From: Theobroma cacao
Taxonomy: Eukaryota > Streptophyta > Magnoliopsida > Malvales > Malvaceae
Direction of reading: 5' to 3'
NCBI RefSeq assembly: GCF_000208745.1
Contig: NC_030859.1
Location: forward strand, 5,018,250-5,082,249
Length of the DNA: 64,000 bases
Positions 1 through 11,700 of the stretch are shown piece by piece. Each line of letters begins with the position of its first letter. Position 1 is the first letter of the stretch. A program made the translations under genes and the position numbers. The notes under the pieces are model-generated. The model ran no database searches. It was given only the letters and a program-made list of their open reading frames with translations, and was not told the origin of the DNA.

Positions 1-1070
1 TTTAATTTCTAGCCTCACCAAATATCAAATATCACCCAAATATCATAAAATATCATCAATTTCAGCCACAATATCCTCCCTAGAAAATTCGGCCAATAAT
101 GGTAATGGGGGAAAATGAATTCTTTTCTTGTTGTTTTGTTTCTAAATATGCTAAACTAACTGAAAACACTAACATAACTTAAAATCAAATCAATCTAACT
201 TCATTCTCTCTCCATACCCATTTGGGAAGCCATGAATTCACCATGAAAACATAAAATTTAACCATGGAAAATAAGGAGAAATACATGGGAAAGGTAGATC
301 ACAAGTCAAAATCAAGAAATTTTACCTTTGATTGCTTGATCCTTCAGAATCTCACACTTTTTCTTCAATTTTCCCACCTAGGTCTTGTGTTTTTTTCCTT
401 TCCTCTCTTGTTCTTACTATGGCCAGCCACATGAAGAGAAAATGAGATAAATATGGGCTAATTTTTATGGAAAATAATAAAGTATTCTTGCTTGACACGT
501 GGCATGTTTCCGTTGGTCCATTTTTAAAACTTTAAAAATTTTAAACCTTTTTATCTCCACCACATGATTAGTCAATGGTCAAAATGAGGATAAGGGAAGA
601 CCATGTGCTGGACAAATGTCCTGGTGGTGGAAAATTACTGTTTTGCCCCTGGAGTGACAAAATTAACATTTTACCCCTATGCTCTGAAAAATACCAAGAA
701 TAAATTTTTTTCACTTCTTAACCTCAAATCATACTCCAATAAGTCAAATGGGGCCAAAATATTTTCTAAAAATTCTCATTTTGTCCCCAAGTGGCAAATG
801 ACCATTTTACCCCTAGATAGTGAAAATTCTGATTTGACTCTAAATTAATCCTCGAACTCCAAATCACCATATTAAACTATTCTGGGACTTTAATATTCTT
901 AATTTCATCTTAAATTCTCTATTTGATCTAGTTCGAAGTTTAAATCAACTTTGTTGTACTTCTAAGTACAATACTGACTTTTGTAAATTTTTCGGGACTC
1001 TCTTAGTATGCAAATATGTTATCCTTCACATGTATGTCATGACAAGTATTTTATAGAGTCAGGCTTGACA
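1..1070 (-). mobile_element. Probable end of a minus-strand LTR retroelement (partial)
   Basis: On the minus strand a purine-rich run ending near 1071 (reverse complement AAGTAGGGGAGAAGA) is followed at 1070 by TGTCAAGCCTGAC. This is the usual arrangement of a polypurine tract followed by the TG start of a plant Ty3/Gypsy 3' LTR. If so, the LTR runs left from 1070 and may leave the window. No coding domain is visible in the interval. Short open frames such as 603-848 show no recognisable protein. The assignment rests on the junction motif alone, and no second LTR copy was seen. Confidence 0.35.
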
Positions 1071-1359
1071 TCTTCTCCCCTACTTGGATCAACCATATGA
1101 TCCTTTTTCATGACTGATTTCGACATCCGACTAAATATTAATATTTTAATATTATTTTATTAATAAAATATTATTTTATTCTAAAAGTTTTATCTTGTCT
1201 CTTTGGTTCCCAAAGTTCCTTATTATGCCTCAATTCGCATTCGACCAACTTTATTTATCACCATATCAGAGTATGAGGCATTTCACAACTACCCTAGCCA
1301 CAATCAAAAATGAAAATAAAAAAAATCACAAAAAATACCAAAAAGAAATAAAAAAAAAA

Positions 1360-1880
1360 AGAAGAGAGAGAGAGCTAGATTTGAAAATTGCCATATGAAT
1401 CGGTGGTAAGAAAAGTGAGAGGCAGATGAAGCTTTTGGGAGTTTGAGAGAGAGAGGGAAGGAATGAGAGAGAAGAAAAAAAAGAAAGAGAGGGAAAAAAG
1501 CGAAGAGAGAGAAAGAATAAAGGAGAAAGAAGGAAAAAGAGAGGGAGAGAGAGAGAGAGAAGAAATAAGAGAAAGAGAGGGAAAGAAGCGAGGAGAGAGA
1601 GGAAAGGAAGGACAAAGAAGACGAAAGAGAGAGGCAAGGAAGGAGAAAGAAAAAGAAAAAGAAAGAGAGAAGGAAAAAAACAGTAGGGAAAGGAAGACAA
1701 GGAAAAAGAAAAAAAAAGAAAAGAAAGAGCAGGAGGGAAGACGGCGGCCAAAAGGAGAAGAAAAGAAAGGAAGAGAGAGAGAAAGAAGGAAAGGAAGAAA
1801 AACAAAAAGAGAGAGGGAAAGAAAAAAAGAGAGAAAGAAAGTCGGCCAAGAAAAAAAGAAAAGAAAAAGAAGAGAAGAAA
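1360..1880 (+). repeat. Polypurine (GA-rich) tract in left LTR copy
   Basis: About 520 bases are almost entirely A and G on the plus strand (repeated GAGAGA, GAAAGA, GGAAGG), with only scattered pyrimidines. The purine bias creates long open frames on both strands (for example 1304-1849 minus and 1463-1942 plus), but their composition is purely Arg/Lys/Glu or Phe/Leu/Ser, so they are low-complexity artefacts. A matching tract lies at ~5610-6165 in the second copy. Confidence 0.85.
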
Positions 1881-2485
1881 AGCTTGTGGGCTCTTGTGGA
1901 TTGGGTTTATTTGGGCTTCATTGGGCTCAAAATTTTAGGTAAATTTTAGATATTTGGTTATTTGGGCTTGTATGTTATTATTAATATTAATTTTATTAGT
2001 ATTTAATATAGTTTTACAAGATTATAAATATATTTATTAAATAATAAATAAGAGAAAACATATTAAAAAAATTGAAATAAACAGAAAATCATACAAATAA
2101 TAATATATAAATAATATTTTTTTTAGTCATAAAAATTATGTAAATGAGTTTTTTTCGTTTAAAGAAAATTAGGATTAGATAAGTAGAATTTATCAATATA
2201 TGCATAAATAGAAAATAAATGTTTACATAAAAAATATATTTATAGTGATTGATTTAGCTAAAGCAAATATATATATATATAAAGAAAATAATAAAACATT
2301 TATTAAAAACTAAAAAAATAAAAAAAAAACTTAAAATAAAATAAAAAAGAACATATATTAGTCAATATAGAATAGCCTTTAATACATAAAAAAGATAATA
2401 AAAAATAAGTTATATTAGGATCATCTAATGATAGAATTTTACTTAAAAAGGGCAAAGAGTTACCTCTTTCGAGTGGATTTTTTAA

Positions 2486-2850
2486 GTGCGGAGTTCGAGA
2501 TAGATTATCACCGAAGCGTCGGGATAAATCTAAACTTTATGCTCCAATATCCATTAACTCAAATAATCGTTGTTAAAAAATAATATGTATTGAAAAAATA
2601 AATTTACATAAAGTTTGAGACAGATTTTCACCGAGGCGTCAGGATGAATTTGAATAACATACTCCAATACCTATTAACTCAAATAATTGTTGTTAAAAAA
2701 TAATATATATTTTAAAAAATAAATTTATATAAAGTTCGAGACGGATTCTCACTGAAGCATCAGGATGAATCCAAATTTTATACTCTAATACCCATTAACT
2801 CAAATAATCATTGTAAAAAATAATATACATTAAAAAATAATAACGTTAAA
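2486..2850 (+). repeat. Three ~120-bp tandem subrepeats in left LTR copy
   Basis: Three diverged units begin near 2488, 2611 and 2732. Each opens with a form of GTTCGAGACGGATTCTCACC and ends with ATTAACTCAAATAATC followed by an A/T run. The same three-unit block occurs in the right copy at ~6740-7080, so the subrepeats existed before the two copies diverged. Confidence 0.75.
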
Positions 2851-2875
2851 CCTGTACTACTTGGTTTTGACATTT

Positions 2876-3620
2876 ATCATATTGCCACACATCATAAGGT
2901 TTAGAGAATGTAAAATTTGGTTATGATTTGAAAGGATTTTTTTTGCAAAATTTGATTATAAATCACCATACATTTGCGAGCTTAAACAAAGAAACTTCAA
3001 CTTTTTTTTATTTCCCCATGAAATGGTGAAAAACCTTTATTGTTGACCAAGATCTTGATGTGTTAAACCATCTCATCTATTTGAAAGACCAAATTGTCAT
3101 TTGACTCATCCAAAATCATTTCAAACAGTAATCATCAATTTTCAAGAGATTCAAGTATCACACATTGGAAAAATGTCAAATTGACTCAGTTCTGTTCCAA
3201 ACTTTAACTACCTTTAGTCATGAAAAATTAGTTTTGTAGGGTAATTTTTATAAAATAACTTCTGCTATTTTAATATGAAGATCAAAAGTTTTAAATGATG
3301 AGACAAACATTTTTGTGAATCCTTTCATGATCAAAAGGCATGGAAGCATTGAAACCTAATTTGAATTGGTGATCTTTTGTTGACAAGTAAATTGGCAACT
3401 ACACAAAAACATCGTGAAAAGATGCAAAGTCGAGACAAATGATCTTCCAAGTGAGGAATGTATGGTGTAAAACAAAGGGAAGCAATGCATCATTTGTCCA
3501 TCATTCAATCATGCATACATATCCAATTATGCACATGACAATGCATCATCAAAAATTGAAAATTTTCAAACAAATGTCAAGACTAATGCAATTTTGAAGC
3601 AATTAAGTGAAGAAAGATTT
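2876..3620. other. Retroelement internal sequence, no gene seen
   Basis: This lies between the left LTR-like copy and the tandem repeat blocks. It has no long open frame and no gag, protease, reverse transcriptase or integrase motif in any frame. It is probably untranslated or deleted internal sequence of the surrounding element. A primer-binding site, expected just after a 5' LTR, was not recognised at ~2876. Confidence 0.4.
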
Positions 3621-3900
3621 GAGCCTTAAGCCCAATTTAACTAGCATCCGAGATGTTTAAGCCTAGTTATGTTGGCACAAAAGATGATTAAGCCTAGTTA
3701 CATTGGCACAAAGATGTTTAAGCCCAATTTACCAAGCATCCAAGATGTATAAGTCCAATTACGTTGGCACAAAAAGAGTTTCAGCCTAATTTAGCTGGCA
3801 TCCAAGATGTTTAAGCCTAGTTATATTGGCCCCAGATGTTTAAGCCCAATTTAAATAGCATCCAAAACGTTTAAGCCCAGTTATCTTGGCATGAGAGAAT
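3620..3900 (+). repeat. ~40-bp tandem repeat block
   Basis: Roughly seven diverged copies of a ~40-bp unit alternate two forms: AAGCCCAATTTAxxxxGCATCC and AAGCCTAGTTATxTTGGCAC, joined by AAGATGTTT. The alternation suggests a higher-order unit of ~80 bp. It abuts the larger 118-bp array and shares its position upstream of the 3' LTR. Confidence 0.7.
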
Positions 3901-5000
3901 TTAAGTTACGCACCCTCGTTTTGAGATAAGGAACAATTTTTTCTTCTAAAACCTCTAGGTACATCTTCAAAACCTCCAAGTACATTTTCAAAACTTCTAG
4001 GTAATTAGTTTCAAAATTTCTTCAAGGATACGTACCCTCGTTTTAAGATGGAGAACAACTTTTTCTTCTAAAACCTCTAGGTACATTCCCAAAACTTTCG
4101 GGTAATTAGTTTCAAAATTTCTTCAAGGTTACGTGGCCTCATTTTGAGATAAAGAACAACTTTTTTGTCTAAAACCTCCGGGTACATCTTCAAAACCTCC
4201 GGGTGCATTTCTAAAACGTTCAGATTATTAGTTTTAAGATTTCTTTAAAGTTACTAGCCTCTTTTTGAGAGGAAGAACAATCTTTTCTTCTAAAACCTCC
4301 GAGTACATCTTCAAAACCTCTCGTTACATTCTCAAAACCTCTGGGTAATTAGTTTCAAAATTTTTTCAAGGATACGTACCATTGTTTTGAGATGACGAAC
4401 AACATTTTCTTCTAAAACCTCCGGGTATATCTTTAAAACATCCGACTACATTCTCAAAACCTTCAAGTAATTAGTTTCAAAATTTTTTCAAAGTTATGTG
4501 GCCTCATTCTGAGATAAGGAACAACCTTTTCTTCTAAAACCTTCGGGTACATATTCAAAACCTCCGAGTGCATTTTTAAAACCTCCGGGTAATTAGTTTT
4601 AAGATTTCTTTAAAGTTACGTAGCCTCATTCTAAGATGAGGAACAATCTTTTCTCCTAAAACCTCCGCGTACATCTTCAAAACCTCCGGGTGCATGCCTA
4701 AAACAAGATTTCTTCAAAGTTACATAGCCTCATTTTGAGATAAGGAACAACTTTTTCTTCTAAAACCTCCGGGTATATCTTCAAAACCTCCGAGTATATT
4801 CTCCAAAACCTCCGGGTAATTAGTTTTAAGATTTCTTTAAAGTCACGTAGCCTTATTTTGAGATGAGGAACAATCTTTTCTTCTAAAACTTTCGGGTACA
4901 TTTTCAAAACCTCTGGGTACGTTCTTAAAACTTCCAAATAATTAACTTCAAGATTTCTTTTAAGTTATATAGCCTCGTTTTGAGATGAAGAGTTATTCTG
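3900..5000 (+). repeat. ~118-bp tandem array, about ten units
   Basis: About ten units, spaced ~105-125 bp, start near 3903, 4028, 4132, 4250, 4370, 4492, 4614, 4720, 4843 and 4962. Each carries TTACGTxGCCTCATTTTGAGATxAGGAACAA followed by two or three copies of AAAACCTCCGGGTACAT. Reading the minus strand gives a ~40-residue repeat (YPEVLKMYPEVLEEK pattern), open over two units at 4698-4937 and broken elsewhere. Tandem arrays just upstream of the 3' LTR are known in plant Tat/Ogre-lineage Gypsy elements, which fits this position. Confidence 0.8.
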
Positions 5001-5609
5001 ATTATTAAAAAAAAAAACATAAGAAGATACTTAATCTGGTCCGAGGAAGGTGTCTAAGTCTTTGCATTATTCTTGATTCTCAAGAATATGCAAAGAGGGG
5101 CAACTATAGACACCTTTTTTTTGTAATAATATAAAAATAATAATAAATATTAAATAAAATTAAAAAATTAAAAATGAAGAAAAAAAAGAAAAAAAAAGAA
5201 GAAAAAAATAAAAAAAGAAGCATGGTCTCCATTGTCAAATCGCTTTCAGAACATTCAATGCTCCCTCGGGCAGCTGGGATTTGGGATCATTTTCGATTGA
5301 TTTTTTTTACTTGAAGGCTACCCATATGGAATTCATGCTGAGAAAAGCATGATTACCTTTCTGATTGCCAAAAGATTTGGACAATCAGGTTCTATAAGAA
5401 CCCTAAAAACTCTGGTTCAAAGAGGGGGCAAAGAGGATTTTGAAAGGAAAAAAAATAGATCCAACAAAAAAAATCCTATTTTCTTCAAACATCAAACACT
5501 TGCAAAAACAAAAAATCCTAAGTTCTAGCAGCCAACTACCCTAGCCACAATAAAAAACGATAATAAAAAAAATCCCAAAGAAACCAAAAAATACTAAAAA
5601 GAAATAAAA

Positions 5610-6165
5610 AAAAGAGAAAGGAAAGAGCTAGATCTAAAAATTGCCATATGAATCGATGGTAAAGAAGGTGAGAGACAGATGAGGCTTTTGGTAGTTTGAG
5701 GGAGAGAGGGAAGGAAAGAGAGAGAAGAAAAAAGAGAAAGAGAGGGCAAAAAGCGAGGAGATAGAGGGAAGGAAGGAGAGAAAAGAAGAAATAGAGAGGG
5801 AAAGAAGGAGAAAGAAGAAAAAGAGAGAGAGAACAAATAAGACAAAGAGATAGAAAGAAATAGGATAAGAGAGGAAAGGAAGGACAGAGAAGAAGAAAGA
5901 GTGAGGGAAGGAAGGAGAACGAAAAAGAAAGAGAGAGAGAAAGAAAGAAGCGGCAAGGAGAGAAAGCGAAAGGAAAAAGAAAAAAAAGGAAAGAGAGAGC
6001 AGGAAGGAAGATGTCGGCCAAAAGGTAAAGAAAAGAAAGAAAAGAAAGGAAGAGAGAGAGAGAAAGAAGTAAATGAAGGAAAAAACAGAAAGAGAGAGGG
6101 ATAAAAAAAGAAAGAAAAAAGGAGAAAGAGAAAGTCAACCAAAAAAAAAGAAAGGAAAGGAAGAG
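5610..6165 (+). repeat. Polypurine (GA-rich) tract in right LTR copy
   Basis: This is ~550 bases of almost pure A/G on the plus strand, the counterpart of 1360-1880. Minus-strand open frames here (5536-6207, 5594-6142) are Phe/Leu/Ser low-complexity readings and are not genes. The internal order of GA motifs differs between the two copies, suggesting slippage since duplication. Confidence 0.85.
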
Positions 6166-6739
6166 AAAAAAGACTTGTGGGCTATTGTGGATTGGGTTCA
6201 TTTGCACTTCATTGGGCTCAAAATTTTAGGTAAGTTTTAGATTTTTGGTTATTTGGGCTTGTATGTTATTATTAGTATTTAATATAGTTTTACAAGATTA
6301 TAAATATATTTATAAAATAATAAATAAGAGAAAATATATTTAAGAAATTGAAATAAAAAAAATCATACAAATAATAATTTATAAATAATATTTTTTTTAG
6401 TCATAAAAATTATATAAATGAGTTTTTTTTTTTTAGTTTAAAGAAAATTAGGATTAGATAAGTAGAATTTATCTATATGTGCATAAATAGAAAATAAATG
6501 TTTACATAAAAAATATATTTAGAGTGATTGATTTAGCTAAGGCTAAATATATATATATATAAAGAAAATAATAAACTGTTTATTAAAAAAATAAAAAATA
6601 ACATATATTAGTCAATATAGAATAGGCTTTTATACATAAAAAAGATAATAAAAAATAAGTTATATTAAGATCATCTGATGATAGCATTTCATTTAAAAAA
6701 GGCAAAGAGTTACCTCTTTCGAGTGGATTTCTTAAGTGC

Positions 6740-7085
6740 GGAGTTCGAGACGAATTGTCACTGAAGCGTATAGATAATTTCGAACTCTATACTCCAATAT
6801 TTATTAACTCAAATAATCGTTGTTAAAAAATAATATATATTAAAAAAAATTTCATAACGTTCGAGATGGATTCTCATCAAGGCGTTAGGATGAATCTAAA
6901 TTCTATACTTCAATGCCTATTAACTCAAATAATCATTGTTAAAAAATAATATATATTTTAAAAATTAAATTTACATAAAGTTCAAGATGGATTCTCACCG
7001 AAGTGTCGGGATTAATCTGAATTCTATACTTTAATACCCATTAACTCGAATAATCATTGTAAAAAATAACATACATTAAAAAATA
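6740..7085 (+). repeat. Three ~120-bp tandem subrepeats in right LTR copy
   Basis: Three units start near 6741, 6860 and 6978 with GTTCGAGAxGxATT and end with ATTAACTCAAATAATCxTTGT. They match the block at 2486-2850 one for one. Confidence 0.75.
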
Positions 7086-7859
7086 TATTCATAATTATAA
7101 ATAATAATAAATATATGAACAAGATAATAAATCACCTTAAATTATTAAACATATTATTGCATGAATAACGAACCAACTAAACCAATAAACGCATTCATGT
7201 AGATATCATCATTTTATCCTATCACACCATGCCATGTTTATCTTGTTAATGGGGCGAGAATTCCAATGATGGATTTCCTCGAAGAGCTAGTAAAGACGAG
7301 TTCTTCCTAGATATCCCTAGGTGAGGAAAACTTCAAGATTTCACTAAAACGTTGGGATGGTCTACGAACGATTTTTCAATAAAAGATTGTCGACCTCATC
7401 ATTTAAAATTGAACAAATCATAACATCATCTTACAGTCGCATCATGTGCATTCGTGAAACCGAATACAAAGACTCAATCAACTAATTTAATAAAGAATCA
7501 GTTAATAAGTAAGGATTAAGGAAATACAAGAATAAAATCAATGGTAGACTATAATAAGATAACTTAAGATTAAATGGTACCTTTCATGGAACAGGCGCCA
7601 TGGAAGTGCTAACCCTTCTCCATGTGTAACTGCACTCCAGAACCCATCTTTTAAAAACATAAACTAGTTCTCATTCTTTCAACAGACCTAAAGTTGATTT
7701 AGGACTTCGTTAATTAGAATTGAGTTAATAGGTGGCCAATCGTACCTAGATAAAAAAGATTGGTGGTGACTCTTAGTTATTTTATTTTCACCCACGTCTG
7801 TTGGTTGAGTTCCCGAACCCAGCACATTACGATAGCTATGTAGTCAAAAGACTAGGAAA

Positions 7860-9310
7860 CTAGATTTCTATAAGCAACATACTGTCAAATTTAGCAGTAC
7901 AACTCATCGAACCAAAAGTGCAATAAACTACATCCATTCAGATTTGTGGGATGCTTCTCCGGTGGCATTAAAAGATAAATCATTATACACGTGGACCTTT
8001 ATTGATGTTTTTCAATAAAGGCATGGACGAATTTTCTGAAGGCTATGAGTGAAGTGTTAACCACTTTTTTGCATTGAAAGGCATTGATCGAGAAGCAAAC
8101 TAAGAAAATGATCGAGAGTTTTCGAACAAACAAAGGTTTGGAATTTTGCAAATGTGAGTTTAGTCTGTTTTGCAAGAATAAGGAAACCGTTAGACATCGC
8201 ACTGTCGTCAAAACTTCACATCAAAACAGTATTGTAGAATGGATGAAGAGAACAATTTTGGAAAAAGCAAGATGCATGCTCTCTAATGTTGGCCTACCCA
8301 AAGTATTTTGGACAAAATCTATCAACATAGCTTGTTACTTAGTAAATCGGTTTCCATTAACTGCAACTGAATTTAAGACTCCCGAGGAAGTTTGGTCTAG
8401 TAAGCCCACTGATTACTCTATATTGAGAGTATTTGGTCGTCCTATTCATGCTCATGTAAGTGATGGTAAACTTGAGTTGAGAGTGACGGAGTGCATATTC
8501 CTAGGCTATGCATATGGAGTGAAAGGTTATTGGTTGTGGTGTATTAATTGTAAGTTCTCCAAGTTTATGGTGAGTCGGAATGTTACCTTTGACAAGTCTG
8601 CATTACTTTATGGGATAAAGTCTAGAATTGAAAACACATTGGACTGGGAAGTTGGCAAGCAAGTGAAGCTTGAAATCAATGCTTTTGTGATAGTGTGGGA
8701 TGATAGTGAAATCCAGAATGAACTACAAGAGGTACAAGAATTGGTATCTCAATGAAGCATTACTTGTATCAGTGGTGATTTTGATTCTTATGTTTTATCT
8801 GTGGAAATAGAGATTGATGAGCCTTACTTTTATCGTTAGGCAATTACATATACCGAGTCTTCTAAGAAGATTGAGTCTTTACACTAGGATCAACATAAGA
8901 GCTTGTGAAACACCTAAAAGTACTATTGAAGTTGGCTTAGTGTGTGAAAGAGGTGCAAACAATAGTTGTAATGTTGTTAGCTTCTCCAATTCAAATTTTG
9001 CTAGTGATTTAGATAGTAAAAGATCTTGAATAGGGTATGTGTTCACTCTCTCAAGGTTTGTAATCAGTTGGAAAGTAGCAGTTGCTTTGTTTACAACTAA
9101 AGTTGAATACATGGCTGTGACCGAGGCAATGAAGGAGGCCTTATGGCTTCGAGGCTTGGTTAGTGATCTCCATTTTGGATAAAAATCTAAAGGTGAGATT
9201 GTAGTGAAGAAAATAACTACAGCTGAAAACTCGACAAAAATGGTAACTAAGTTAGTTTCTGGGATGAAGTTCAAGCATTGCTTGGACTTGATCGGTGTTC
9301 GTAGTACTTA
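7860..9310 (+). pseudogene. Copia retrotransposon pol remnant (integrase and RNase H, RT deleted)
   Basis: From ~7863 a broken frame reads like the pre-integrase/integrase start of Ty1/Copia Pol (HSDLW motif near 7937). After a stop near 8010, the frame at 8084-8755 carries the integrase C-terminal half, with the family motifs VxRFP, the VFG of the R-V-F-G block, and CIFLGYA. Around 8990-9300 a separate frame resembles the Copia RNase H end (AVALFTTKVEYMAVTEAMKEA is close to the usual 'STTEAEYMA..EA.KE' block). The reverse transcriptase expected between them, normally ~1.5-2 kb, is missing. Several in-frame stops (~8010, 8755, 9030, 9180) make it non-functional. Its 3' LTR follows at 9393. 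Confidence 0.85.
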
Positions 9311-9392
9311 AGGCCCTTTGGGGCAGTGGCGGTGTCGACAGAGATTAGTTTGTAAGGTGGAGTTTAGTGAATTCAAACCTAAGGTAGAGATT

Positions 9393-9824
9393 TGTTAGGA
9401 TAGTCTTGTATTGTAGTTTGATTAGGATAGTTTAATTCTAATTAAACTTATGTACCATATTAAAATAGTCTTTAAATCTAGTTATACTAGAATAATAATT
9501 TCTAATTATATTACGATAAAATTATTGTATTTGGTACTATAAAAGGACCATATGGGGTTAAACAATAGTTATCATTTAAATTTAGAGAGAGTGATTTGGG
9601 TGTACGTGGGATAAAGGTTGTAAGTTTGAGACTGTTCTTGTAATCTCCTGATTTTTCTTTTAGTGATATTTTATTTGTTACTGTGCCCATGGACGTAGGT
9701 CATCAAAAGACCGAACCATGTAAATTCTTGTGTCTTTGTGGGTGTGCTTGAGTTCTTTCTTTATTCTATTGATTGAGTAAGATCTTGGGCAACTCTTTAG
9801 AGATAATTCCATAATTCCATAACA
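9393..9824 (+). mobile_element. Copia 3' LTR (432 bp)
   Basis: It begins TGTTAGGATAGTC and ends CCATAACA, giving the TG...CA ends of an LTR. It is preceded by a purine-rich stretch (AAGGTAGAGATT). An internal TATA box (CTATAAAAGG at ~9538) lies where an LTR promoter is expected. It directly follows the RNase H remnant. The matching 5' LTR was not found in the window, so the copy is incomplete. Confidence 0.75.
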
Positions 9825-10180
9825 AATTTCTTCAGCTATGGTAATTTAAACCCTAATCGAATGTAATTTATATACATGCTTTAAACTAAGAATATTTTGT
9901 TGCAATAGTTGTTAATGGCTAGTTCAATGTTGTATGACTTGGTGGTTCATGTCAATAGTAATCGAAAACCCATCAATCTTAATAGGCACTTGTTGTAGAG
10001 TTAAACAAATGACATATTTGAAATTATTATAAATAATTTCACTTTCGGCATGGAAATGAGTACAGCCATTAAGGATGGTCTTCAAAGTCAAAAAAATTCT
10101 TTGAGTTGAAACATGATGTCGATTTGCTAAATTTCTTTTAAATGCATGAAGGTTTAAAGAAAATCTACCTCATTGATTCC
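9825..10180. other. Unassigned repeat-region spacer
   Basis: No gene or domain is seen. The last ~60 bases (about 10113-10170) resemble 22147-22205, sharing AAATGCATxAAxGTTxAAAGAAAATCxACCT, so this is probably part of another dispersed repeat. Confidence 0.4.
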
Positions 10181-10445
10181 TTATGTTTTTTATGATAACA
10201 AAACATTCATCATTCATTAGTGTCTAATCATATTATTCAAGTGTGTAAGAGAAAGATTAACTTCATTAATATATTTGATATTTGAAAGCAAGTCAAGATG
10301 TTTATTCAATTGCAGGATGAGTTAATTAGTTAAACAAGCAAAGAAGAAAGAGCTTTAATGAAGGCACATTAGTGTTAACTGATTAACATAGATCCTTCAT
10401 TAGTTAAAGTAATTTTGGGCATTACACTAAAGAAATGGAAAAATT
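10181..10445 (+). repeat. Truncated copy of the Copia LTR at 15170
   Basis: About 265 bases align with the first ~275 bases of the LTR at 15170-16569. Shared blocks include ATAACAAA, GTGTCTAAT, GAAAGCAAGTCAA, GTTAACTGATTAA and GGGCA-TACA. The first ~10 LTR bases are missing, and similarity stops near 10445, where pararetrovirus-like sequence begins. Confidence 0.7.
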
Positions 10446-11700
10446 CTCTTGAAAAAAAAATACAGGATCTTCTCGAGAAAAAACTCACAAGGAAAAGCAG
10501 TTCACCTTGGAGCTGTTCTGCTTTCTATTTTATAAAAATGCAAAATTAGAAAAAAGAACACTAAGATTAGTACTAAATTACAAACCATTAAATAAAGCAT
10601 AAAAATGGATTAGATATCCAACCCTAAACAAAAAAGATTTGCTGCAAAAATTATGTAATGCAAATGTTTTCTTAAAGTTTGACATGAAATCAAGGTTTTG
10701 GCAAATCCAAATTAAGGAAAATGAAAGGTACAAAACGGCCTTTACTGTCCCTTTCGGCCAATATAAATGGAATGTCATGTCATTTGGTCTAAAAAATGCA
10801 CAATTAGAATTTCAAAAGATAATGAATGAAATATTTAGTCGATACTCCTAATTTACCATTATTTACAAAAATAATGTCCTAATGTTTTCTGAAAATTTAG
10901 AAAAACACTATAAACATCTCAAAACTTTTATCAATATAATTAAGAAAAATGGATTAGTAGTCTCCAAATCTAAAATTAGTATGTTCCAAACCAAAGTAAG
11001 ATTTTTAGGTCATTATGTAACCCGATTAACCATTACGTTAATAGAAAGATTTATAGACTTTGCGAAAAAATTTCTTAATCAAATTTTAGATAAAACTCAA
11101 CCCTAAATATTCTTAGAAAGTCTTAATTATGTCATTGATTTTTATCCTGACCTTAGCAAAATCTGTAAACCCTTGCATGATAGGCTCAAAAAGAATCCTA
11201 CTCTTTGGACTCTTGCACATATTGACCCTGTCAAGCAAATTAACTTGCATATTAAAGAACTCCCTTGTTTACATCTAGTAGATACAAGTACCTCAAAAAT
11301 AATAGAAACAGATGCCTTAAACATAGGGTATGAGGGTATTCTTAAGCAAGTCAAAAATCAAAAGGAACAAGTAGTCTAAATCACCTCGAAATATTGGATG
11401 CCTACTCAGCAAAACTACAATACTATCAAAAAGGAAATTTTATCAATTGTTTCATGTATTTCAAAATTTCAAAGTGATTTACTCAATCAAAATTTCCTTT
11501 TGTGAATTAATTGTAAATTGATAAAAAAAAGTTTTACAAAAAGATGTCAAAAATATTGCTTCAAAATAAATTTTTACCAAATGGCAAGCAATTTTAAGTA
11601 TATTTGACTTTGACATTGAATATATCAAAGGAGAACCAAATTCCTAGCCTAATTTTCTTACTAGAGAATTTTACAGGGAAAATCATGCCACCAAAATTGA
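10440..11700 (+). pseudogene. Endogenous pararetrovirus remnant: reverse transcriptase and RNase H
   Basis: Broken frames read like the Pol region of Caulimoviridae rather than Gypsy or Copia. The interval 10639-10851 carries the reverse transcriptase palm blocks (FDMKSRFWQIQI, then TVPFGQYKWNVMSFGLKNA). The catalytic YxDD position is degenerate: the frame has a stop at ~10849 and then reads IYKNN. The interval 10882-11106 continues the thumb (FLGHYV). The interval 11173-11379 holds the connection and RNase H start (ETDALNIGYEGILKQ, the caulimovirid form). Further fragments run to ~11690. Stops and frameshifts occur throughout, so no functional polyprotein is possible. A vertebrate-type retrovirus is excluded by the motif style. 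Confidence 0.8.

Larger units (their letters stand above)
1288..2875 (+). repeat. Long LTR-like repeat, left copy (truncated)
   Basis: This stretch is a diverged direct copy of ~5525-7100. Both begin with CAACTACCCTAGCCACAA, continue through an A-rich leader and a long purine-only tract, then the same AT-rich block and three ~120-bp subrepeats, and end near TACATTAAAAAATA. I read it as part of a long LTR of a Ty3/Gypsy element. The LTR start seen in the right copy at ~5109 is missing here, so this copy is truncated or rearranged. It has no coding content: the long Phe/Ser/Leu-rich minus-strand frames across it are only the complement of the purine tract. Confidence 0.55.
5092..7830 (+). mobile_element. 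Long 3' LTR of a Ty3/Gypsy-type element (probable)
   Basis: A polypurine-like GCAAAGAGGGGCAAC at ~5092-5107 is followed by TATAGACACC, close to the TGTAGACACC that opens many plant Gypsy LTRs. The sequence then runs through a region shared with 1288-2875, a purine tract, subrepeats and a unique part. It finishes near 7740-7830 with a GGTGGTGACTCT...CCCACGTC...CCCGAACCC block typical of the end of long Gypsy LTRs. A length near 2.7 kb suits the Tat/Ogre group. The exact right boundary and any target-site duplication are not visible, because Copia sequence begins directly afterwards. Confidence 0.5.

Noticed and set aside
1304..1942. Long overlapping open frames on both strands
   Set aside because: They are the translation of a purine-only tract: only Arg/Lys/Glu on one strand and Phe/Leu/Ser on the other, with no domain.
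3620..5000. CRISPR-like array
   Set aside because: The repeats are contiguous diverged tandem units without unique spacers, in a eukaryotic retroelement context.
5536..6207. 223-codon minus-strand open frame
   Set aside because: It is the same artefact as in the left copy: low-complexity complement of a GA tract.
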